A stretch of DNA of 64,000 nucleotides from Laguncularia racemosa. Lineage: Eukaryota > Streptophyta > Magnoliopsida > Myrtales > Combretaceae. The notes under the pieces were generated by a model. That model was not told the origin of the DNA. It did no database searches and worked only from the letters and a program-made list of their open reading frames with translations. The DNA lies in assembly GCA_037954665.1 (NCBI GenBank), contig JBBMOL010000066.1:1674001-1738000 (forward strand). The letters run 5' to 3'. The position numbers and the translations under genes were made by a program. Of the stretch, positions 1 to 13,960 are shown one piece after another; positions within the stretch are counted from its first letter, which is position 1, and each line of letters starts with the position of its first letter.

Positions 1-3000
1 AAGAAAGTTCTTCCTTGTTAATTAGAAAAGAAAAGATAAAAACTCAATAGTATGAGCCCGACCAAATCATTCGTAAATTCATCAGAGGATATGGCATATC
101 GACCACTGAACTGCTTTTTGACCAAAGTTAAACGTGGCATTGTATCATCTTCCTCTACTTCAGTTGAACTTGAAGCTACATATTCACCATCTTTGACAAC
201 ACTGTGATCAATCATTGACAAGGATTATATCTTCCATTCATGAATATCTAAATTATCCATCAAAAAATGACAATCAACTTGAGACAGTAGTTTTCTTATC
301 TGCATATTTGCAGCAGAGAAAAAGTTGAAATTAAATCAATATCAACATGAATATTCTGGTAATTAACATAGTACTTACCTATAAACAATACCAGTGGAGG
401 TAGGTTTTAACCTTACCAACTTTCCTTCTTTTGCTTTGATATCAGCAAGAACATCAGAATCAAAGCATGTGGCAAAGCAAACCTGCAAAAAATGGGCAAT
501 TAAAAAAGCCTCAAGAGCAAACAACAGAAAAAGATTCTTGATTTGTCATTACCTTGCTGTTTCTTGCACGTACAGACACATGAGATAGAACATCTGGCAT
601 GTCAGGTGTCAGTACAGCAACTGTACCATCTGGAATTTCTTCCTCCCCTCTTACACTTTTCGCTACCAAGACTGTAGGCTGGCTGTATGATTCATTTTGA
701 ACAGCAAGCAACTCTTTCACCACAGTTACATATCCAATAACATCAACTGGGCTGATAACTTGCCAACTGTATCAACACAAGCATTCAGAGATTCTATTAT
801 AATCCTAAATTGGTTCTCTCATTCATGAAAACCAATGAATTTTGTCAATATAGCTGCCATATGGCTTTACCCATCATGAAACTTCAATTATTCATTTAAC
901 ATCTCAAATTTGAATGAAAAAGCTAGTAAAAGAGTACACTTAACCTTCCTAGATTGGCAGTCTTCCGAAGAATTGGATCAAGTCGATTAAGAAGTGAGGA
1001 TAATGATGCTGCTGATCCTGCACGGACTATTTCTTCAGTAAATATATTTACCTGCAAGAGATAGCAAGGAAAAAAAAAAAAAAGGAATTAGAGCTGACAA
1101 GAAAAAAGCAGCACACATAACCTATTTTTTGAAGAATAGCTAACATACAGCCCATTGCTCAACTTGAAGCAACGATCCCAAGTACTCTGCAGATGGTTGC
1201 AAAACTTGATGATACCATTCCGCTTTGTGTGCAAGTGCAAGGCGAGTTCTGTCTAAGACTGATTTTGCATATAATGACCACTGATTACTTCCACTCTTTG
1301 ACATGCTTACAGCATGGTCCCATCCCTTATAAACATGCAAATGCACATAAGAGGACTTCTCCATCATAATAAAGTAAAATTAATACTTCATACCCTTTGA
1401 CATTTAACCATTATTGCAGTAAATATGCTTACTATTCTATTAACTATTCAAAAAAGAAAAGAGATCAAGGAAAACATATTGTTAATTTATCCTTTCATGA
1501 AAGGAAAAGAAGAAAAAAAAGAAAAAAATTTAAATGACATTTAGGATTCTTGTTTGGGTTCTCAAACAAAGAGCATGTCATGTTATGATTGCTCAAAAGA
1601 TTGTTACATTTAAATATAAACATAAATTACATGTATCTGCTAGCTTAAGCTCCTAAACCAGATGAAGTTCTATAAACTTTAGCATGGTATCAGCATAGAA
1701 GATCTTCATTAACACATTCCACATTACAAGCTTCAGGCAATGAGGCATGCACATGAGAAGGGGCGTTGAAACATAATCATAATTCCATGCCTAGATCTAC
1801 TTTAGATGAGTCAGTTGTGGTTCTTATTAAACTTACAGACGAAATTGAGTTATGATTAGTATATTTATTGACTCCCATATCTAAATTTCTTATTTCAGAA
1901 TAATATCTAGAGTAGTTTCTGGCTTTAAAATTTATTATTCCAACATGGTGAAGCCCAATAGCTTACCTTCAAGCAGTAAATGAGATCCTCGTTATCATCT
2001 GATGAAAGTGCAAGGTTTTCAAGAACCAGGGTGATGAAGTAACTGATCTTCTGCATAATGAAAGACCCAATATGCAGAACACATTATCAGATTATAACAA
2101 AAAGACCGATAAGTAAGGAAAAATGTTAGAATAGTTTTCACTTATAATCCATTAATATTGATTTACCTCTGGACCAGCATTATTCAGCTCTTCATATCCC
2201 CTTTCGATAGCAGTCCTAACAGTAGAATCAAGAGCTATGTCCATAAACAAAAGGTCCTTCAAACGAGCATTAGGCTTAGAAAGCAGTGGTCGGAGCTCCT
2301 GACGGGCCTCAAGCAGACCCTGGATTGGAAGGTATTATAAAAATGATATAAGAGCAGTTCTCCTAACAGATAATAAGGCATCATTGTACAAAATTTACCT
2401 CAATTAATGCTTCCACATTCCTATCCTCAATGTGTTCAAGGACAAACTCCAGCAACTCCTGTTTATTGTTGACATATCAAACATGGAATGTTTCAGAAAG
2501 TGGAAGTGTTAAATAAAGGTCAATTTTAAAGCCAAAAATGGGTGGGCTAGAGAAAATACTGGGAACCCAGATGGCAAGCCTGATACTGGATTTATATGCA
2601 CCCCAACCATGAAGCCTTGGCCCTGAAATAAAAGTTGTCTAGTCAGATGCTAGGACATAATATTTTGTTGAGGACAACACCGATCCCATGCTTCATACCT
2701 CAGATTTATAGCCCATACAATTTGATATTGAAGATTCAAGATCTGCACCTGAGTGAACAGCCTGTATTAACCATCAAGTGAGATTATTCTTAATAAGCAC
2801 AGGGCAAGTCTATTCTGGAGGATAAAACTAAATGCAGAATTTTTTTTCCATATTAGAGTATGTTTATTCTGCAGAAAACATCTTTTGGATTTTTTTCAAC
2901 ATTTGTTATAGCCAAAGCCTTAGAATTGTTAAATATCCTCATAATAATCTCAAGAGGTTGTACTTACTAGTGGCTTTTAGCAGCAACTGATGGTGGGAGT

Positions 3001-6000
3001 GTGTTTAACACCATCATGGAAAATATTAATGAAAATTGGAAAAGAATGATTTCCATTTTTGAAACAAGGAAATCTTTTTCTAATTTTTTATTAGGATTTT
3101 CCATGATTTCCAACCACCACTGCCAGTGGCAACCTGCTATTGTTGCCTTCCATCGTTACCTATCGCTAAAAGCCACTAATATATGCAAACTCTTAAAACT
3201 ACTACAATAATATTTAACTACAAAATTTTGATTATAACAAATATTAAAAAAGTTCAGAAAAGGTGTCCTATAAAACCAACATACTCTTAAAGTTCTCTCT
3301 ATTCCTATAAAAAACATGAGTAATAATGATGCAAATTCCATCTGATAATCAAGTAAAATACTGTGGTATAATCTACCAACGCACACTTGCATGATGAAAA
3401 AATTTTTTTTGGTACTTCCCATCAAATACTGTAAGCACTGTCTGAGAGAGAACATCTAGACAACAAACACACACACCAAAAAAAAAAAAAAAAAAAAAGA
3501 ACCCAAGATATGTTTTTTTTTTATAGGAGTATATGAATAAGGGAAAAAAGCTCTAATCCCAAATGAAGAGAAAGTTGACCTTCAGAGTTCTCATATATTT
3601 CCCAAGGTCATGGAGAAGACCATCCCTCTGATCTCTTCTAAAATTTGGCTCTGAGTGAATTGCACGATCATAACTCAAAAGACGTTCTTTAGTAATTCCA
3701 TTGTCATTCAAAGTTTTCCAGTAAACACCTACATCAAAGTCACTGTTGATGTAGTCAATTAAAGCCTGTAACAAAATGGCCAGAAAAATAAATAAATAAA
3801 TAAATAAAGCTCCAAATAAAGAAAGTGATAGTAGTTGAAATTGAAAAGATAGTATGCTGCAAGTCACACCCTAGTACCTGACAGATTACTACATCATCTG
3901 GACTCGTGTTATTATGTAACTTCTGATGCCATTCCTCCATCATTCCACCCTTGCAATCATTTTTCCTCTGAGAACACCAATAATCATTACAAGTGCTCCA
4001 GTAAAACACCATTAGAGAAGCCCAAGCATCATGGGGAAAAAAGCTTAATGATCAGCCAGCTCACAACCCAATCTATTACCTGGATAACCAAAATTTCATC
4101 CCGAATTCGTTGCCCAACATCTCCCTCACCTCCTCGGCCAACAGTGGACATAATCATGCGAGTAAGTTCTCTGTATTCTGGATGGCTACTGTAAATATTC
4201 TGGAGGATGTCTGTAAGCCTGTCCTGAGCTTTGCTAATTTCACTGAACATAACATAAATCAGCAATTTACTTGGGATGAAAGAGGTCTGAAATGTTAATC
4301 AAAGAGATTAGCTTATGACTATTTGATAGTTTTACCGCGGCTTCACATTGTAATTTTTATTCCAAATGAGCTGCCTTGTAGCCATGAACCTCATCCACAC
4401 TAATAGTCCAGCAAAACCCAGTTCACCAGCATTTTGAGCTTGCTCTATCAAATCAGCTGCTATGTTAAACCTGGAAAAGAGAAGCGGTGACCAGAAATGT
4501 AAAGTGGGAAACAGAAAATCAAAGTTGAAATTTCAGTCAGGATTGTAAAGGAAAGATAAATACTAAAGAAGTAATGTAGACTCCAACATCCTTGTTGAAT
4601 AATGTTAGCGGATCTTGTTGAGGACCTAGTGACCACGGGTTGGATATTCAAATCCATCTCAATTCCCTTGGCACGGGAGTCCCTTCCTTGTTTACCTATG
4701 ATTGCTTATGGAAAAGGGCTCGTTAAAGAGAACCCTAGATCTCTTGCAATTGGTGTTTTTGGATAATTCAAAAGTCTGTCTGTATTTTTCTTTTTTTCTT
4801 TCGTAAGTACAATCCGACGCAAGGTGTGGGAGGGGCGACTTGCTATCTGCAACTGCCTTCCTATTTTTCCTCCCCCACTACCTCTTCCATCATGCCACAT
4901 CCTAACAACCTTTCCTACCTGGCATGATCCTTGCCCTAATCCACTAAACCTATGACTTCCCTAACCACTACCTAGCTGACAGACTCTACACCCTGTTCTT
5001 CATTACAGCTTGGACCCTTAGGTTGCCTCGATGCCCTGATTGCTGGAGGGTGTCTTCCTATTTTTGCAGGTATAAACCTTCATTGGGGCGGCTGAAGTTT
5101 GGCTGCTAACAAATAAACTTCTAACATTTCTTAACAGCACAACTAGGAAACTTGTATGAGATATTAAATGCCCATGTCATTGTTCTTACTACGGGTTAAA
5201 CTAACTTATCAAGTATTAAGAAGGATCCAGCCAATTTTCTTTTTTCCCCCCCCTTTGTTAATAGAAGAGCACGTCCATAATTTACATGACTACCTCTAGG
5301 CCCATAAACCACCCTATGAGACCCACACACCAGTTTACGAATAATGTTGCATGGTTGAAGTATTATGAATAATCAACAAGAAGAAACAAGTATGACCGCA
5401 GAATTGTTTTGCAAGAGAATTATGTGAAGCAAATAATTTTCCTAGCATGTAACATCTTTGTGATATTGAAATTCTACAAGATATTCAGTAAAATTGCACA
5501 CAAGAGTGAATGGAAAGATAGCTAAAGGAGTGATTCAATTGTCTTCCCAAAAAACAAAACATTGTTCATGTCCCTACAATTCATTGCTCCATGGATTAAG
5601 CATGTTCTTGATACTTTAACACCATTCAAAATCTATGCCTAAGAAAACACAAAATGTTAATCCCAGCAAGGCAACAGATTAACGGGTGATCACAGAGGTT
5701 TTTGTGCAAGTGTCTCAGAGTTCGTGGCTTTTTAAGGATTTTCCTCTCCCCAGTAGTCGTAACTAACTTTTTAAGTTATAGTGGTTTATATGCAAAGGGG
5801 ACTCAGAATTTTTGGACTTGTAGGGATTTTCCTCTCCCTGCAGTAGTCATAACTAGCCTATTAGTTAAAGAAATAGCCTCTTCCCCAATTTAGTTAATCT
5901 CATGGAACAATAAGGAACATCTAAAATAAGAGCCATGCAGTCTGGTCACAGCCTTCAGAGTCACTTTTCTAGGAGTCGCTATGGAACTTACACTACAGAG

Positions 6001-9000
6001 ACATGGGAGAAGGTAACTGAACTGCAGAAAGACAGAAATCGGCTTGGGAATGGGATTACATGCTGATGTCAAGGTTCTGCAGGTTTTTGTCTTAGGAACT
6101 GTCCAAAACTTGCAGGAAAGAGAAATGCGAAACGAATTCATTTTCTATGCGTGTGTGGAAAATGAAGTAATTAGAAAGGACAACTGGAAGGATCCTATAC
6201 CCTTAGTTCCCTTTTTTTTTTTATTAAGCCTTTCAAGTTTGCCTTTATGTGCTTCCACAATAAATATATGTACGAGGTATAAGTCCAATAAATGAAAGCG
6301 GTACGTGAATGTGATGCAGGTGATGATACATCAAGATTAGCCATGTAATGCTATTGAAGTCTTGCTTTTATCATATTAGAATTCGATACAGTGTCAATCT
6401 TATCAAAAGGATTAAAGCTAGTAAATATTGGTATGCCTTATGTTTATACTCTAATGCTCCCTCTCTCCTATGTGAGCTGAAACATTCATCGAAAACCTGT
6501 TTTGTGGAAAATTTAAATTGAGCTGAGAAATCATGATGCAATGGCTCAAGCATAGAACCCTATGCTTTGATACAAGACAATCACAGGATTTAATACTACA
6601 GCCAACTAATCTCAAAGTATAAGCTGATAAATACAGATATATTTTTTTATTCGTATATTATCACCCTTTTCCACATCATGTATAATCAAAGAAAGATCCC
6701 ATCCATTATGTTATGTCTTGTAGTTATGTCAGATCAATTGTGTAACATTATACTTCAATAGATCACTAACCTATGCATAAAAGACTTCTGCGCCTCACCC
6801 TCCAGTGTGGCAATTTTATCAAGCAAACTTTTGGCGGTTCCTTTTCCATCACCAATATCCTGGAAACAGAGTCAGGTATCATCAATATATCTAGAAAGAT
6901 GGAGCAAATGAAAGGCAATTGAGAGCAATCCAGTGATATATAAAACTTTATGGAAAGGAACCTTTTGGGATGGCATGGGCCTAGCATCAAACTCAATATA
7001 GAAGTCTGAGTCCTTATCTTTTATCCATTTTCCACCAGCATGAAGAACAAATGGCATACCGACAAAGCTTCCTTCTTCAAGTTCTAGCTCTAAGCCCTGA
7101 ATCTGAAGGTTGATGCAGAAATGTGATGGTAATATTCAGATAGATGCTTTCAGAAAGATCCTGAATTTATAGTAGAGAAAATGATTAAGGCATATTCTTC
7201 ACATGCCTGGTAAAAAGGGTCAACAGAAGAAATGCTCAAAAGTTGTGTTTCAGTGGCGCCATTCAGCATAACTGATCCTGAAGGCATCACATTTGCAGGA
7301 GGTTCCTGAATTTAAAAAAAAAAAAAAATTCTCTCATTGTCATTGATGAAGAGCAGAAAAAAAAAAAAAAAAACACAATGGAAAAAGAAAACACTAGGAT
7401 CCTCTTAACGTCTACCATCATAACATATTCATGCCCTTTATAACAGGGTTAGGATTCTTACCAACCACTCTCCAGCTTTTTTTCTGGACAAAGCCCAGTG
7501 TAGAGCAACTGGCTCAGTGATGTCCGTAGCCAAATGAACCTTTATTTTACCAGCAGATTTTGATACTAGTGCCTGAAGATCCAGAAACTGAAATTGTTAA
7601 ATAGGATCAAGATGGGTTTCAAATGAGTGGAAGAAGAAGCGGATGTTTTTTCCCTACCAGAAGTTCCTTATCTGAAATCTTGTACTGTTTTTTAGAGACA
7701 ATAGGTCTACCATCTTTCTTTGCCATTGCCTTAGCATAAAGCTCAAGTTGTGTTAAAGCTTTTCTCTCAACTAAAGGTGCTGCTTCTAAAGATTTAGCTT
7801 CATGTTTATTGAGAATGTGCATCGGTTCCCTCTTCTTGCGCTGGATCCTTTCAGTCCGGAAGTATTTTTTGCTCTTCAATTGTTTTGAAACCTTAGTTTG
7901 TATCTCTCCTGATACAATTTTCTTCCTTATCTCATCGATAGAACGCCCCTGCAATAATTCTGCTTGCAGCTCTTTTCTTGCTTCATCAAATTCCATCTGC
8001 ATAGACATCATTAATCAAGCAAAGGAACAGAAAGTTCAATAAAAGAAGCATCATAGATAAGAGCTGAAATTAGAGGAACATGCTCCTTCGCTTATGACTG
8101 AAAGCCAAAGGAAAATATATATATATATATTATACATGAGAAGATTTTTTATTGTACCAATTGTTCCTCTGCTGAATAATTTGGTTTCCCTGCTTTTTCC
8201 CATCGTATATAAGCTTGTATCTGGACAAGTTCATCAGGGATCTTGTCTTTTGATTCAGGAAGAGATGTCTCTTTAGTTTTATTTTCATCATTTTTCTTTG
8301 TTAGTTTTGCTCGAAGGGCCTCTATGGTAGTACCTTGGGCCACCTCCTCCAACAGTTCCATACGTGCAGCCTTATACTCCTCCTAAGAAACATAAAATTG
8401 ATCATTCCTAGATGAATGCAAAGAAAAATGCTGGACAAGAGCTATAACTGCAAAAAGATAGGTTTGTTGCTTTTCTTTCACAAACATAGTAGTGAAAAAA
8501 AAAAAAAAAGAAAACTATGAAGCTAAATATCAGAAGCATAAATCATCAACAAATATAACTTTGTCATAGAGTAGAAAAAGAAGATTAACAGATACTTAGC
8601 TATTATAGCATAATAAATCAAGTAGTAAAGTTAGTATTGGTTGGGTTTGACCTGTGGCAAGTCACTTTAAAAAAGTACCTAAGCTTTGTGTTACACGCGA
8701 GGTTTTTCCCGCATTCACATGACACAATAGTGCCGTTCAAATGGGTATATTCAAGGAGAGAGTCAAAATCGAAGTGTGGATGAACTGCTATGTTGCTGTT
8801 CGCTGTTAGGTCCTAGTTATTATTTCTGTTGTTGTTGTGTTGCAGTACATCCTAGTGTAGAATAGTGGGTCTGTATGTTCTGTTACTGTTGTGTTGGTAG
8901 TGGTTTAGAGGGTCTTGAGTCTGTTATTGTACCTCAGTAGGCTGTCCATAGTGAGTCTAGGTTAGTGGAAGTGTGGAGTCAGAATAGGGAAGGAACGTGA

Positions 9001-12000
9001 CTGCAGGGGCAGTTACATTAGGAGTAGTGGAAAGGGTAACTGCAAAAAAAAATGTTGTACAAAAGGAGTTTTACCCCAGCAATGAAAGGATGTTCAATTC
9101 TTTCCAAAAACAAATTCCAGTGTTTATCATAGGATTGAGATCATAGGGTTCTCTCTATAACGAGCTCTAAAAATGAGATTGTTGGGTTCTCTCCCTAACG
9201 AGCCCGAAAATTTATTCAACAATCAATCCTGTAACACTTTGTGAGCAGGAACATCTTGCTCAGGTTTTGGCCACAGTGCCATCAAAGTAGGGTTTGTATT
9301 CACTTTTTCGTAATTAAAATCAGTTTACAGTTTTTCAGTACCTGTCAATTTGCCCAGCCAGCTGGATACCAAGAGAGGAGATTCAAGAATGACAAGAATG
9401 GAGGTTTTGTGTTAAATCTATGGAGAAAGTAACGCCAAAGGTAGAGGAGGAGATGAAAGCAATACGAAGGAAAAATAAAGAAAATTGGCTGCAGTTGCTG
9501 TAGATGCACCAGCACATGAGTGTCTTTGAAAAGTGCATGGCTACAGTTGAAGATTGGAAGAAGATGATAGAGAGATTATCACAATAGAAGATCAGGTGCT
9601 GCAGTTAGTTTGGAAATTGGAAAACATACACATGCTAAACCTAATTTGCAAAGTGAACTTAATGCATCCACTTTTTAAGTCAATCAATCACAACTATGAA
9701 TCCAATGATGGAGGATGTAGAACCGAAGGCAATGCAAGTCCAATTGCTTCTCTTGATGGTTCTGATCCAATTAAAAAAGCAGAACAGTACTCAAGGTTGA
9801 TGGGCATAGCTCCTGATAAGAAAGTGTAGCTAGCTTTTACCTATATGGAAGAGAGGGCACTTCAGATTTGCGTATATCACATGCAAGCAATTTAGTTCAA
9901 GAACTGCTTCTTTGATACAGTGGATGCAAATCATTAAGTCTTCACGAGAGGTTATCTGGAGTATGACAGGAAGCTACAGTCGAAGATTATGTTGATGAAT
10001 TTGAGTCTCTTGTGGTGCAAGTACCAAAGTTTTCAAAAATTCAATTGTTAAGCTACTTTCTACATGGTTTGGTAGATGGCATTTGTCAAAGGATTCAAAC
10101 TGATGCTCCAGAGACACTTCCACAAGCAACTGAGTTAGTCTTTGGATTGAAGCTGGTTTCCATGGAGCTGGAATCAGTTTCAGTGAAGACCAAAGACAAG
10201 TTACCAGTGGGTTTATCTATAATAATCTATAGCTTTTGGAGTGAAAAAATTGTCAAGGAAGATGGACTTAAAGCCAGTAAAGGTGATTTCTATTCCTTCC
10301 CCCACAACATGGAATGGAATAGGAGAACATGGCCAATCTGAGTGACTTTCCACTGGAGGCTTCTCAGCACAGCCCAGTCCTTGGGAGTTTCAAAGGGTAG
10401 TCTCATATTTAGTAATCGAGATATGAAGGAAGTTGGCACTATTCCTATCCCGTGATTGAAAGAAAAAAAGAAAGAAAAAGGATTGTGTTTCCAATGTGAT
10501 GAGCCATTTCATCCTCTAGACTAATAAAATAAGACAATAGAGTGGCCACCTTGGATGACAAACACAATGAAGGGAAGTGAATGTTGAGAAGACAAATGGA
10601 AAAGGCTGAATCCAAGGCAGCAGCTCCACTGGACATGCAAAACGATTGCACATTTGCTTTTCAACTAGAGGACAGAGGTGAATATTTAGGGGTGGCCTTG
10701 ATAGATAAGTAGCTATTAGAATTAAAATAAAACTAGCAAAGTCAGTCTTGGTCCAATGGACTGTTACCATGTGGCAAGTCATTTAGAGGTATAGGAGTGT
10801 AATAGGGAGTTTGTTAGTAAGAGGGATGAATCTAGCATATATTTTCTCTCAAGTCAGATTGTTAGGAGCTCTAAGCTCTACAAATAGGAGCATTTTGCTC
10901 TGGTGCTGGCCCCAATTCCATCAAATTTGGGTTTGTATCCAATGAAATAGCTTTTGTTGGCTAATAGGAACTAAAAAGAAAATCAAGGAAGAAGCAAAAG
11001 TAAAAGAATGCAGATCATATAATAGTGCAATAACATGCCAATAGTCAACAAGAAAGTACCTTTTCTCGCTCTGGTGTGTACATCTGTTTCCCCTTTCTTT
11101 CCCACCTTAAATAAGCTTGGATTTGCACAAGTTCCTCTGGAACAGATATGTTTGATGTCAATTTCTCTTCAGAGGGCAGCTTTATGTGAAAGTTCTGTCC
11201 ATTATTTTTAAACCTAATGTGCACAAAAAGCAACAAATGAGATTAAGCACTTCAAGATTATCTCTGAAGTTATGAACTACAAGAAAAGCAAGATAGGCAG
11301 AACTCACCATTTATTCTGGGCTTCATCAAGTATAAGAAATTCTACAGCTTGTATAGCAGGATCATCGATCTCCATATTGAGGATTGACTTGGAATCCAAC
11401 TAGAAAGTGAAATTTAAAATTAAACAAGCTATTGGCATGTGTAAATAGATCAATGCATAGTTGCCCACTAAAACATTCATATATTCTGAACTTACTTTCA
11501 AGAATGGACTTCTAAGAGCTCTGTTCTTATAAACTTCAGTTCCCTCTGGACGACGTGAGGGAAGGATCCACTTTCTGTAAGCAGACGAGAAATAGAGCGC
11601 AGAAAAACGCATAAAAACTGCATTAATTGAACGCCCAGCTTTATGAACAGAATAAGCTCTGTAAAATTTGATATAGGACAGTCATCCACAACTAGATACA
11701 TCTACTTACTCCTTTCGATCACGTATAGCACCCCAATGCAAAACCAAAGCATCACTATCGCTCATGACCTGTATAGCAACTTTTGTGACTGATCCAGGAA
11801 TAGGGGCACTAACTTCAACCTGCCAGGAAAATGGTATATAAAGTCATTATTATTGTCTGCTTTTTGCATTGATTCCTGATAACAATAATCATACAGCACT
11901 TTATGTGATCTCTCTCAAATAGATAGGCAGCAATAAGCAGCAGAAATTAAGAATACATACCTTGAGTTCAATCTTGCCATCCAGGTTGAATTTCCCCACG

Positions 12001-13015
12001 AGTTGCTGGAAAAGAGAAGCTTTAATCAATGTTTAAACTTCAAAGATGAACAAACTTAGATATCTTTCAAGCAGTAACAGAAGTATACTATTAACAATAG
12101 TAACATTTAGAAGCTACTGATTGTATGGTGTATCTGCAGGTCAAGACACTGCTCTGATCTAGCTAAGGAAAATAGTTTAAGTACTCCTTCACAATCATAC
12201 CCTTGGCAAATACTTTTTCAAAGCTACAACACAACCAATATCAATCATCAGCCAGTGTGCACTTTCATGAGAAAGCAAAAATATATATCAGCTAATTTTT
12301 TTAGAGGCAATTATGTATGCCTCCTTGAAATAAATTATAAGTCTGAAAAATAATTGGGCTTACTCAAACTACGTTCAGACTGTAGGTCAAAATCACTTCA
12401 ATTTTGGCCACAAACTTCTGATACTAAATTCAACTCACAGGTTGTCAGAAACATGCAAAAAGTAGCAAAAAAACATACACCATAAATATAGCTGTTGCAT
12501 GCAATAGTAAACTTTACAATCTAAACAAACTTGCCAAAAAACCAAGGATCTCTTCAAAGAACCTATATGCATCACAAAATGTAATCAGGAAAGTTATAAA
12601 GCTGTTGCATTTTCACATAGATATTCTGCAGTTGATCTTTTTGCATCAAGATGACTCCACAGAGCTCATTACCAGAACTGTATGTCTCCTAAGTAATTAT
12701 TACATTTATGTTTGAATTTTATGCACAATAGCATACCTCAGAAGTGGAATCTGTGGCTAACATAGCATAGGTGATTACAGGGCCTCCATGACCTTTTCCC
12801 ATTTGAGGGTTTGTTTTCCTCAAACTAAGGCTGTTTCCAAAGAACTGTGTAGATAACTGTGTCTTCCTAGACTTTGTCACCACTTTATTTATGGATACAG
12901 ATCGGAATAAAGTGTTTGCAGGAATCGAAGAAGAATTGAGCTTGCTTGGATGCTCTGAAGCCCGAGGACAAAGCAAACTCTGGTGAAGTAAGTTTTGGCT
13001 TACGCTATTACTCAT
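1..13015 (-). CDS. GWD1: Alpha-glucan water dikinase (R1/SEX1 type), chloroplastic; 3' end beyond the window
   Basis: This enzyme phosphorylates glucosyl C6 of amylopectin using the ATP beta-phosphate and starts transitory-starch breakdown in the plastid. Coding exons by eye (minus strand): 12737-13015, 11961-12005, 11710-11819, 11496-11574, 11308-11399, 11060-11213, 8158-8382, 7658-7996, 7462-7587, 7207-7305, 6962-7102, 6771-6859, 4336-4470, 4080-4242, 3878-3967, 3580-3765, 2699-2761, 2560-2622, 2399-2458, 2167-2319, 1967-2050, 1149-1325, 945-1051, 553-766, 379-482 and about 60-201. Phases agree throughout and no internal stop was seen. A Ser-rich plastid transit peptide comes first. The two starch-binding CBM45 modules show paired Trp (W137/W147 and W472/W482). 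The phosphohistidine domain has DVLSHVSVRARN, with the likely catalytic His at about residue 1082. About 290 residues, the C-terminal nucleotide-binding domain, lie outside the window. The last donor (near 58-63) is ambiguous. Confidence 0.96.
4680..5110 (-). repeat. Possible LTR relic in a GWD1 intron
   Basis: The 2.3-kb intron 4471-6770 is unusually long for this gene. Read on the minus strand, part of it ends in a run resembling the right part of the LTR-like repeat near 9150-9210: GGGTTCTCT, then a few bases, then AACGAGCCC. Upstream are tracts rich in GTAACTGC-like and GGTTAGG-like words, as in that LTR. Similarity is short and by eye only. The rest of the intron (5110-6770) shows nothing coding. 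Confidence 0.3.
5714..5865. repeat. Two-copy imperfect tandem duplication in a GWD1 intron
   Basis: A block starting CTCAGAG at 5714 recurs at 5802 (offset 88 bp). Both copies share GGATTTTCCTCTCCC followed by CAGTAGTC and TAACTA. It lies wholly within the long intron. Confidence 0.6.
8653..10970 (+). mobile_element. Decayed Ty3/gypsy-type LTR element in a GWD1 intron, antisense to the gene
   Basis: The 2.68-kb intron 8383-11059 contains two diverged, similarly ordered blocks. One starts TGTGGCAAGTCA at 8653 and the other at 10770. Each later has a matching run: AGGAACATCTTGCTCAGG then GCCATCAAAG..GGGTTTGTATT near 9248-9300, and AGGAGCATTTTGCTCTGG then TCCATCAAAT..GGGTTTGTATC near 10885-10940. 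I read these as the two LTRs; the right one is much shorter, presumably through deletion. Only gag-like sequence lies between them, with no protease, reverse transcriptase or integrase recognised. Terminal dinucleotides and target duplication could not be fixed. The element reads opposite to GWD1 and is presumably spliced out. Confidence 0.6.
9980..10250 (+). pseudogene. Retrotransposon gag fragment
   Basis: On the plus strand a frame contains YVDEFESLV.., then SKIQLLSYFLHGL and a run of the form ..ICQRIQTDAPETLPQATEL... This matches the retrotransposon gag domain pattern of plant Ty3/gypsy elements (a capsid motif with LLxYFLxGL followed by an acidic, Leu-rich helix). Stops lie upstream and no zinc knuckle or pol follows, so it is a remnant. 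It lies between the two LTR-like blocks of the element in the GWD1 intron. Confidence 0.65.
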
Positions 13016-13960
13016 ATTCTTCAGTGCAACCCTGAAGAGAATAAAAAATCAAAAGAACAGTAAAAAGAAATAAAGAAAAATCCTTTCTAAACAATGAAGC
13101 ATAGAATTTTGTGGAATCCTAACCAACAAAAGTCAAAAATCCTCATCAACAAGGCACATCGAAGAATAAACCATAATTATCTCAACTGCAAGATTTGTAT
13201 TCATCGAATTTCAGCACCGATTTGATTCTCATTCAAACTAACTTCTTGGAGCATCAAGATATCTATTGGTCACATTTTACACTGATCCCAAGATACACTC
13301 ATAATCTCATATGGAACGTTTGTGTCCTCATCTGGGACCATCTGTGTATCTTCAAATCACCTAGTGCCATCTGGATAAATATTTCATGCGGGTTTTACTT
13401 TGCCCTATGCTTTTATCATCCTACATGCCGACATGAATCCGTAGAGACACTACAGAGCTAATGCCAATAATCTCATATAACAAATAAGTAACTACTAAGA
13501 ACGTCATGAGAATGGATAAATCAACACCAAAATTCAATAAACAAGAAATGAGAGTTAAGAAATTCTCATTCATGAGATCTTCATGTTTAGATTCTGAAGG
13601 AAACACGTCAAAGCCTCGCACGACAGATCACTTTTTTCACAACCAAAATTCATCATTCATAATTCCAACAAAAAAAAAATTCTCTTAACAATCATTACTT
13701 CACGAAATGAAAATAAACGGTCACAAAACGAATTGATAACTGAAGCATTACGGAAAACTCAAAATTCCGATTTCTTGGAATTCAACATTCAAAACAAACA
13801 AATCTGAGCTGAAACAGGGGTGAGAGGAGAAGCATGTACCACGTGAAAACGAAAATGAGAGGGCAATTCAATTACCTTCTTCTTCTTTTGATGAAACAAG
13901 ATAAACAAACAGATTCTAGAGAGAGACCGAGTGAGCTCTTACAAGTAAAGTAATTCGTGT
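13016..13960 (-). other. GWD1: GWD1 5' leader: two UTR exons and a leader intron
   Basis: The ATG exon extends upstream to 13030, where a CTTCAG acceptor is seen on the minus strand. A good donor, AAG|GTAATT, lies at 13875/13876. This gives a leader intron of about 845 bp (13031-13875) and a first non-coding exon from 13876 to roughly 13940-13960. The leader exon is CT-rich on the minus strand, as plant 5' UTRs often are. Within the intron a CACGTG G-box core sits at 13840-13845. The transcription start is an estimate, because only a weak TATA-like stretch is visible near 13960-13970. Confidence 0.6.

Noticed and set aside
13195..13461. 88-codon plus-strand frame in the GWD1 leader intron
   Set aside because: No domain and it overlaps a spliced leader intron. 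AT-rich chance frame.
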